Source: Planctomycetota bacterium (GTDB taxonomy: Bacteria > Planctomycetota > E44-bin39). Taken from it: a stretch of DNA of 64,000 nt. Position numbers and translations under genes: made by a program. Below the pieces are notes generated by a model, which was given only the letters and a program-made list of their open reading frames with translations, did no database searches and was not told where the DNA came from. The stretch covers positions 269,238-333,237 of the forward strand of contig SOJX01000087.1 in NCBI GenBank assembly GCA_004376375.1. Direction: 5' to 3'. Below are positions 18,027-22,564 of this stretch, piece by piece (within the stretch, counting starts at the first letter, position 1; every line of letters begins with the position of its first letter).

Positions 18027-18845
18027 ATGAAACTATCTCTGCCAATAAAACTCGGCATCGGCGTCATCCTGCTTTTCACAGCGGTAATCGCGGGAATGGT
18101 GTTTTATAAACCGATTCTGAAACTATGGAAGGGGTCGAGGCAGAAGTCCGGTATTATCCACATCCGCGATGATTTCAGTGACGGCAAACTCGACGGGAGA
18201 CTCGGGTGTGATACAGCCGGTGACTGCACGATCAAAGAGACCGCGGAGAGTGGCGTTCTTCGCATTGATACGGGCTCCCGCCCCTCCAATGCGGGGATCG
18301 TTTATGCGAAAAAACCGCTCGACATTTCCAAGCCGATCACGATCAAACATCGTTGCCGGATCAAGGGCGCTGGTGGTTTACATGCATGGCTGGCTCTGGA
18401 AATAAGGCAAAAAACCGGGCCGCCCGAATGTACCGGCTTTGAGGTACTTCAGCGGCAACAGAGAATTTGCGTTGCAGTACGTTCCTCAGGAGAATATCAA
18501 ATAGGGTATTGGAACAACAACAATAGAGGGATCCATTGGGACAAAGCCAAAAAGAAATGGTCGACAAACACCGCCATCGGTTTTGAGACAGACATATCTG
18601 TTTTTCACCTGATAGAATTTCATTCCGACAAAAATGGGTGGTATATCGTCATCAAGGACAAGAATGGCTCTATACTCACAAGGACGTCACCCGTCCCCTG
18701 GTTAAAAGTGAAGCAATCAAACGAAGACTACTGGTTCTTCTTCGGCATAGACTGCACCGACTATTTCCATGGGGATGGCGAAAGTGATTACATTGATATT
18801 GAATTCACGCCTGGAAAAAGCAAAGGCCCGGAGAAACGCAGGTGA
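18027..18845 (+). CDS. Membrane-anchored protein with LamG/ConA-like beta domain
   Basis: 272 residues: one N-terminal membrane helix (about 7-29), then a beta-rich extracytoplasmic domain opening with 'DDFSDGKLDGRLG', the usual start of concanavalin-like jelly-roll domains in planctomycete-type proteins. Later strands ('GWYIVIKDKNGS', 'YWFFFGIDCTDYF') fit this fold. The next gene overlaps its end by four bases, and both share a similar N-terminal 'LKLGI/LGIG' anchor. It may bind carbohydrate; this is not demonstrable here. Confidence 0.75.
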   Translation: MKLSLPIKLGIGVILLFTAVIAGMVFYKPILKLWKGSRQKSGIIHIRDDFSDGKLDGRLGCDTAGDCTIKETAESGVLRIDTGSRPSNAGIVYAKKPLDISKPITIKHRCRIKGAGGLHAWLALEIRQKTGPPECTGFEVLQRQQRICVAVRSSGEYQIGYWNNNNRGIHWDKAKKKWSTNTAIGFETDISVFHLIEFHSDKNGWYIVIKDKNGSILTRTSPVPWLKVKQSNEDYWFFFGIDCTDYFHGDGESDYIDIEFTPGKSKGPEKRR

Positions 18846-19777
18846 AACTTTATCTGAAACTCGGCATTTTCGTTCTCGTCCTTTTCGCGCTGGTCATAGC
18901 AACCTGCCTGCTGTGGACGCCGGTGAAGGTCAGGTACTACACCTCCAAGCTCCACTCAGGTGACATCAAGGTGCGTCAGGCTTATGCAAAGAAGCTGCTG
19001 GAGATGGGAGCACGTGAACCGGTGTTCAAGTACTACACTGACCGGTACGACCCGAAATCAGTTGAGAAGCGCATTGCGGTGGTGGAGGAGCTATTTGAGC
19101 TTGGAGATAAAGGTAAAGACCTGTTGATGGATATATTCAAGAACTGGTGTTGCAGTCCATCACAGCAAGTGAAGATACCAGCGGGAACATTGACGCTGGA
19201 GAACGGCAGTAAGGTTGAGATAAAAAACCTGTGGATTGACAAGTATGAAGTGACGTTTGAAAAATACTATGTTATTCAGAAGTTGTTTCCGACTAGATGG
19301 AAATATGATAGCACCGGAAAACTGATACCGCTAAAAACACCTTCGGAGAAGCTTATAAAGAATCCTGTATGTGGTCCTCAATGGCAAGAAGCAGATTACT
19401 ATGCTAATTGCCTGGGCTTGAGATTACCGACATTGTATGAATGGGAGTATGCTGCCAGAGCAGGTTCATCTGGCAAGTACTGCTTTGGCGATAACGAAGC
19501 TTCGCTGGGGGAACATGCATGGTATAAAGATAACTCAAACGACAGGCCTTACTCGGTTGGACAGAAAGAACCCAACCAATGGGGCCTTTATGATGTTCAC
19601 GGAAATGTTCAGGAGTGGTGCAACATGCTTGCGCCAAGAGAGTACACTGGTTGCGGAGGTTATTTTGGTTCTACCTCCTCCGAGTGTGTTTTCGGAGCCT
19701 GGCAGTTAATCCAAGATAAGTTAAGAGAGACGCCGTTCTTCATGATGATAACCGGCTTTCGCTGCGTCCGTGATTGA
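18842..19777 (+). CDS. FGE-sulfatase-fold protein, membrane anchored
   Basis: 311 residues starting with GTG inside the previous gene's stop. An N-terminal helix (about 4-23) anchors it, followed by a short HEAT-like helical part (about 30-95). The FGE-sulfatase (SUMF1) fold begins at about 110: 'IPAGTLTLENG', 'WIDKYEVTFEKYY', 'RLPTLYEWEYAARAG', 'GLYDVHGNVQEWC', 'GFRCVRD'. True formylglycine-generating enzymes have a conserved 'RGGSW' and paired Cys near the C terminus. Here that stretch is altered ('GCGGYFGSTSSEC'), so a binding or non-FGE role is likely. It is more AT-rich than its neighbours. Confidence 0.88.
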   Translation: MKLYLKLGIFVLVLFALVIATCLLWTPVKVRYYTSKLHSGDIKVRQAYAKKLLEMGAREPVFKYYTDRYDPKSVEKRIAVVEELFELGDKGKDLLMDIFKNWCCSPSQQVKIPAGTLTLENGSKVEIKNLWIDKYEVTFEKYYVIQKLFPTRWKYDSTGKLIPLKTPSEKLIKNPVCGPQWQEADYYANCLGLRLPTLYEWEYAARAGSSGKYCFGDNEASLGEHAWYKDNSNDRPYSVGQKEPNQWGLYDVHGNVQEWCNMLAPREYTGCGGYFGSTSSECVFGAWQLIQDKLRETPFFMMITGFRCVRD

Positions 19778-20149
19778 AAAAAGTAGACAAGGAAATAAGG
19801 AAACAAGGGAATAAGTAAACAAAAGATAAAAAATACGGGACAAAAGATAAATTTTAGTATTTTCGAGTTTATGAAAAATTATTTCAGGTTTTCTGCAATA
19901 TTCCGTTATTCTGAACGTCCTAGTATGTGGCGGAGGACTCAGTTGCTTGCTGGGTTCTTTGCACAGCACAAGGAATATGAAGATGAGTCAAAGACCATTA
20001 GAACTGAAATCATACCTGACAGCGGCCAGTCGCTGTTCCGGCCTCTTCGTCGGAGCATTTGCCGCAGGTGTTTCAGTTCGTTCTTTGACAACCCGACTAT
20101 CCTCTCCCCATCCCCATTTCTTCGATTGGCGTTCCTGATCAAATAATCC
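19778..20149. other. 372-base region before the tRNA array
   Basis: 19782-19856 is a tandem-word array (ACAAGGAAATAAGG type). From 19857 to 20149 nothing certain is seen. A 53-codon open frame from ATG 19977, with AAGGAAT upstream, exists but has no recognisable similarity. TTGACA at 20085-20090 lacks a good -10 partner, so the promoter of the tRNA array is not securely placed. Confidence 0.5.
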
Positions 20150-20223
20150 GGTGATGTAACTCAAATGGACAGAGTGCGGCACTGTCGATGCCGAAGCTGA
20201 GGGTTCGAGTCCCTTCATCACCG
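20150..20223 (+). tRNA. tRNA-Asp (GTC)
   Basis: Cloverleaf complete: acceptor GGTGATG/CATCACC, anticodon arm CGGCA-CTGTCGA-TGCCG, discriminator G. CCA not encoded. First gene of the array. Confidence 0.97.
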
Positions 20224-20231
20224 CGGATATC

Positions 20232-20302
20232 AGGGACATGGTGTAACGGCAGCACGTCCGGCTCCAATCCGGAAGATGAGGGTTCGATTCCTTCTGTCCC
20301 TG
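20232..20302 (+). tRNA. tRNA-Trp (CCA)
   Basis: Acceptor AGGGACA/TGTCCCT, anticodon arm TCCGG-CTCCAAT-CCGGA, discriminator G as expected for Trp. Confidence 0.95.
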
Positions 20303-20333
20303 CCGCTACCGTTACATATTTCCTGAACAACAT

Positions 20334-20409
20334 GGGCCTGTAGCCGAACCGGGAAGGCGCCTGGTTTGCACCCAGGAGATTGCGGGTTCGAGTCCCGCCG
20401 GGTCCACCA
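20334..20409 (+). tRNA. tRNA-Ala (TGC)
   Basis: Acceptor GGGCCTG/CGGGTCC contains the G3-U70 pair that specifies alanine. Anticodon arm CCTGG-TTTGCAC-CCAGG. It is followed by A and an encoded CCA (20407-20409), the only one I see in the array. The 31-base gap before it is the largest in the array apart from the tRNA-like block. Confidence 0.96.
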
Positions 20410-20410
20410 T

Positions 20411-20483
20411 CGGGACGTAGCTCAAGGGTCAGAGCGGCTGGCTCATAACCAGCAGGCTGTCGGTTCGAATCCGACCGTCCCAA
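20411..20483 (+). tRNA. tRNA-Met (CAT), type ambiguous
   Basis: Anticodon arm GCTGG-CTCATAA-CCAGC. Acceptor CGGGACG/CGTCCCA gives a C1-A72 mismatch, the hallmark of bacterial initiator tRNA. However, the D-stem is elongator-like (GCTC/GAGC) and the three consecutive G-C pairs of initiator anticodon stems are reduced to two (TGG/CCA). It could be a diverged initiator, an elongator, or Ile-CAT. Confidence 0.9.
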
Positions 20484-20489
20484 CTATCG

Positions 20490-20564
20490 GGTGCCGTAGC
20501 TTAGCAGGTCTAAAGCGCCTGACTTTTAATCAGGATACCGTGGGTTCGACTCCCACCGGCACCA
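20490..20564 (+). tRNA. tRNA-Lys (TTT)
   Basis: Acceptor GGTGCCG/CGGCACC, anticodon arm CCTGA-CTTTTAA-TCAGG, discriminator A. Confidence 0.97.
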
Positions 20565-20565
20565 C

Positions 20566-20637
20566 GCATCAGTGACCGAATGGCAAGGTCCCCGGCTTCC
20601 ATCCGGGTGCGTGTGGGTTCGATTCCCACCTGATGCT
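20566..20637 (+). tRNA. tRNA-Gly (TCC)
   Basis: Acceptor GCATCAG/CTGATGC, anticodon arm CCCGG-CTTCCAT-CCGGG, discriminator T as usual for Gly. One base separates it from tRNA-Lys. Confidence 0.97.
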
Positions 20638-20641
20638 CAGC

Positions 20642-20714
20642 GGCGGTGTAGCCAAGCTGGTAAGGCGCCTGGTTGCAACCCAGGAAATCATGGGTTCGAG
20701 TCCCATCACCGCCT
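20642..20714 (+). tRNA. tRNA-Cys (GCA)
   Basis: Acceptor GGCGGTG/CACCGCC, anticodon arm CCTGG-TTGCAAC-CCAGG, discriminator T as required for Cys. Confidence 0.97.
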
Positions 20715-20722
20715 CCGGAAAC

Positions 20723-20799
20723 CGGGCAGTAGTCTAGTCTGGCTCAGGACGCCTGGTTTGGGACCAGGAAATTCGTGAGTTCAAATCTCACCTGCCCGA
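20723..20799 (+). tRNA. tRNA-Pro (TGG)
   Basis: Acceptor CGGGCAG/CTGCCCG, anticodon arm CCTGG-TTTGGGA-CCAGG, discriminator A. Confidence 0.97.
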
Positions 20800-20806
20800 C
20801 TGTTAT

Positions 20807-20879
20807 GGTGGCATTCGTCTAACGGCAGGACGCAAGCTTGTGGTGCTTGAGATGTCGGGTTCGATTCCCGCATGCCGCC
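20807..20879 (+). tRNA. tRNA-His (GTG)
   Basis: Extra G-1 at 20807 faces C73, the His identity pair. Acceptor GTGGCAT/ATGCCGC, anticodon arm CAAGC-TTGTGGT-GCTTG. The outermost T-stem pair is a T-C mismatch. Confidence 0.95.
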
Positions 20880-20887
20880 CGAATCAA

Positions 20888-20959
20888 GGCAGGTTAGTGT
20901 AACGGTCAGCACGCAAGGTTTTCATCCTTGTATCACGGGTTCAAATCCCGTACCTGTCG
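20888..20959 (+). tRNA. tRNA-Glu (TTC)
   Basis: Acceptor GGCAGGT/ACCTGTC, anticodon arm CAAGG-TTTTCAT-CCTTG, discriminator G as expected for Glu. Confidence 0.97.
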
Positions 20960-21032
20960 CGATAAGACTGAGGGTCCTGACAGTGCAGGTTCCGGTCCAG
21001 TGACCGGTTCGAATCCTGCCACCAGAACCAGA
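20960..21032 (+). other. tRNA-like block, not a canonical tRNA
   Basis: Exactly 73 bases fill the space between tRNA-Glu and tRNA-Leu. A T-arm-like unit GCAGG-TTC...GAAT-CCTGC (20985-21019) is split by an 18-base insertion containing a perfect hairpin CCGGTC-CAGT-GACCGG (20992-21007). I cannot find a matching acceptor stem, D-arm or 7-base anticodon loop. It may be a degenerate tRNA gene; Asn and Gln are the amino acids missing from the array. Confidence 0.6.
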
Positions 21033-21106
21033 GCCGGTGTGGCCCAATTGGTAGAGGCGTCGAGTTTAAGCCTCGAGAGCTGGGGGTTCGAATCCCTCCA
21101 CCGGTA
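21033..21106 (+). tRNA. tRNA-Leu (TAA) with short variable loop
   Basis: Acceptor GCCGGTG/CACCGGT with the G1-U72 pair and A73 typical of Leu. Anticodon arm TCGAG-TTTAAGC-CTCGA. The variable region is only five bases (GAGCT), making it a class I molecule, whereas bacterial tRNA-Leu is normally class II with a long variable arm. Total 74 bases. Confidence 0.9.
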
Positions 21107-21111
21107 CGAAT

Positions 21112-21185
21112 GCCGGGGTAGCCCAATTGGCAGAGGCACATGGCTTAGGACCATGTAAGTGTGAGTTCGAATCTCACTCCCGGTA
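21112..21185 (+). tRNA. tRNA-Leu (TAG) with short variable loop
   Basis: Acceptor GCCGGGG/TCCCGGT, A73, anticodon arm CATGG-CTTAGGA-CCATG, variable region five bases (TAAGT). Like its neighbour it is class I. It shares acceptor and D-arm sequence with the neighbouring Leu(TAA) gene, suggesting duplication with anticodon change. Confidence 0.9.
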
Positions 21186-21190
21186 CTATT

Positions 21191-21263
21191 GCCGGAGTAG
21201 CCTAACGGATAAGGCAACTGACTTCTAATCAGTTGGATGCGGGTTCAAGTCCTGCCTCCGGTA
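21191..21263 (+). tRNA. tRNA-Arg (TCT)
   Basis: Acceptor GCCGGAG/CTCCGGT, anticodon arm ACTGA-CTTCTAA-TCAGT, A73. The acceptor starts like the two preceding Leu genes (GCCGG...CCGGTA). Confidence 0.95.
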
Positions 21264-21273
21264 CTTGACATTT

Positions 21274-21345
21274 ACCCGGTTGGTGAAACGGATATCACAC
21301 GAAGCTACGGACTTCGAGTCAGGGGTTCAAATCCTCTACCGGGTA
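21274..21345 (+). tRNA. tRNA-Arg (ACG)
   Basis: Acceptor ACCCGGT/ACCGGGT perfect, D-stem GTGA/TCAC, anticodon arm CGAAG-CTACGGA-CTTCG, A73. A34 is expected to be edited to inosine, as in other bacteria. Confidence 0.96.
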
Positions 21346-21350
21346 CAAAC

Positions 21351-21424
21351 GCCAGTGTGACTCATGTTGGCTGAGTACCGGTTTTGTAAACCGGTTGACG
21401 CAGGTTCGATTCCTGCCACTGGCT
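21351..21424 (+). tRNA. tRNA-Thr (TGT)
   Basis: Acceptor GCCAGTG/CACTGGC, anticodon arm CCGGT-TTTGTAA-ACCGG, discriminator T. Confidence 0.95.
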
Positions 21425-21428
21425 CAAC

Positions 21429-21499
21429 GCACCCGTGGTTCAACGGTAGAATGTCTGACTGCCGGTCAGAAGATGAGGGTTCGATTCCCTCCGGGTGCT
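21429..21499 (+). tRNA. tRNA-Gly (GCC)
   Basis: Acceptor GCACCCG/CGGGTGC, anticodon arm TCTGA-CTGCCGG-TCAGA, discriminator T. Confidence 0.97.
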
Positions 21500-21503
21500 C
21501 TAC

Positions 21504-21588
21504 GGAGGGTTGGCAGAGTCCGGCTTATCGCACCGCATTGCTAGTGCGGCAACCGAAAGGTTCGTGGGTCCGAATCCCACACCCTCCG
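21504..21588 (+). tRNA. tRNA-Ser (GCT)
   Basis: Class II: acceptor GGAGGGT/ACCCTCC, anticodon arm CCGCA-TTGCTAG-TGCGG, variable arm AACC-GAAA-GGTT, discriminator G. This shows long variable arms are kept elsewhere in the array. Confidence 0.95.
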
Positions 21589-21595
21589 CAAATCC

Positions 21596-21678
21596 GGAAG
21601 GTTAACTGAACCGGGTTCAGAACGGTTTTGAAAACCGATTGTCCTTCGCGGGATGGGGTTCGACTCCTCAGCCTTCCT
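21596..21678 (+). tRNA. tRNA-Ser (TGA)
   Basis: Class II: acceptor GGAAGGT/GCCTTCC, anticodon loop TTTGAAA with a four-pair stem CGGT/ACCG (outer pair A-A), short variable arm TCC...GGG. The discriminator is T instead of the usual Ser G. Confidence 0.88.
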
Positions 21679-21683
21679 CAAAT

Positions 21684-21771
21684 GGGTCGGTATCCAAGTG
21701 GTTGAAGGAAGCTGGCTGTAAACCAGTTGCCATTGTGCTGAACACCGCAGGTTCGAATCCTGCCCGGCCCA
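21684..21771 (+). tRNA. tRNA-Tyr (GTA)
   Basis: Class II as expected for bacterial Tyr: acceptor GGGTCGG/CCGGCCC, anticodon arm GCTGG-CTGTAAA-CCAGT, long variable arm, A73. Confidence 0.95.
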
Positions 21772-21776
21772 CAATT

Positions 21777-21842
21777 GCTGTGGTAGCTCTGAGCACACCG
21801 CTGATAACGGTGAGGTCGGTGGTTCGAGTCCACTCCACGGCA
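21777..21842 (+). tRNA. tRNA-Ile (GAT) lacking a D-loop
   Basis: Only 66 bases. Acceptor GCTGTGG/CCACGGC, anticodon arm CACCG-CTGATAA-CGGTG and T-arm are intact. The D region reads GCTC-T-GAGC, leaving a one-base loop where eight are normal, so G18 and G19 are absent and the usual elbow contacts cannot form. Confidence 0.9.
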
Positions 21843-21847
21843 CAGAC

Positions 21848-21920
21848 AGCCGGTTAGCTCAATTGGCAGAGCGCTTCTCTTACAAGGAAGAGGCCACAGG
21901 TTCAATTCCTGTACCGGCTA
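21848..21920 (+). tRNA. tRNA-Val (TAC)
   Basis: Acceptor AGCCGGT/ACCGGCT perfect, anticodon arm CTTCT-CTTACAA-GGAAG, A73. Confidence 0.96.
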
Positions 21921-21925
21921 CACAT

Positions 21926-21998
21926 GCTCAGGTAGCTCAGATGGTAGAGCGTCCGGTTGAAGCCCGGAAGGTCGGCAGCTCGATACTGCCCCTGAGCA
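21926..21998 (+). tRNA. tRNA-Phe (GAA) with C54
   Basis: Acceptor GCTCAGG/CCTGAGC, anticodon arm TCCGG-TTGAAGC-CCGGA, A73. The T-loop reads CTCGATA, so the near-universal T54 is C. Last gene of the array. Confidence 0.94.
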
Positions 21999-22290
21999 CA
22001 AAAAGTAATTTTATTACCGGTGGCTACTTCCTTCATGCTTTTTGCACGCCCGCTCCGATCCGCTACCCTCTCGCCATTTTCCATATTTAGAAATCGACCT
22101 TCACTTAACCCACCTCGACTGCCGGGTAATATATCTTTACATTTGCGCATTATTGCTTAATTCAGATTATTAAGATATAAATTCTGAACAGTAAAACCGG
22201 TCAACCGAATAACCGAAAAATGTAAAATTTACATACCCAGCACATCCCGTGCCGAAAAATTTTGGCGTTACAACTCCTAAAATTATGTCA

Positions 22291-22316
22291 CAAAAAAAGG
22301 ACAGTATATGTCCTTT
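22291..22316 (-). terminator. Minus-strand intrinsic terminator in a noncoding region
   Basis: Stem AAAGGACA/TGTCCTTT with a 5-base loop; read leftward it runs into seven T. No leftward gene is known upstream of it, so it may end an unannotated small transcript. Confidence 0.6.
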
Positions 22317-22514
22317 CGCAACTGATACCACGCGATTGCGGCCTGATTGCACGCTTATCTCGACTCACACAGGGGGTTCAAAGGGGTATCATGATCGAAA
22401 AAAGTCGTGATTTTCCGCAAATTATGACAAAACTTTTACATTTTAATAACCTGATTCATTAATATTATATCTGCCTTTTCGCCGACATTCCGGTTTCCCG
22501 AAAACCCTTTCGCG

Positions 22515-22543
22515 TTGACACTGTCAGGACCTTGCAATATAAT
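22515..22543 (+). promoter_or_regulatory. Perfect consensus sigma70 promoter
   Basis: TTGACA at 22515-22520, exactly 17 bases, TATAAT at 22538-22543. It lies 22 bases before the GTG start of the HEAT-repeat gene. Confidence 0.9.
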
Positions 22544-22564
22544 TAACGCAGGGAGTTAAATCAC

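Larger units (their letters stand above)
21999..22564. other. 566-base noncoding region after the tRNA array
   Basis: AT-rich with no credible protein gene. It holds a 15-base palindrome built on ATGTAAA/TTTACAT (22220-22234) with further TTTACAT copies near 22133 and 22432, a hairpin with a T-run on the minus strand (22291-22316), and the consensus promoter at 22515-22543. A small RNA read leftward and ending at about 22291 is conceivable. Confidence 0.5.

Noticed and set aside
19871..20146. Small open frames before the tRNA array
   Set aside because: Overlapping frames of 54-91 codons exist but lack similarity, periodicity or a clear promoter; not called as genes.
21033..21185. Suppressor tRNAs (anticodons TAA and TAG read as stop codons)
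   Set aside because: These are anticodon sequences and pair with codons UUA and CUA; suppressors would need TTA or CTA anticodons.
21902..22150. Minus-strand frame overlapping the Phe tRNA
   Set aside because: It overlaps a structural RNA gene antisense and has no coding features.
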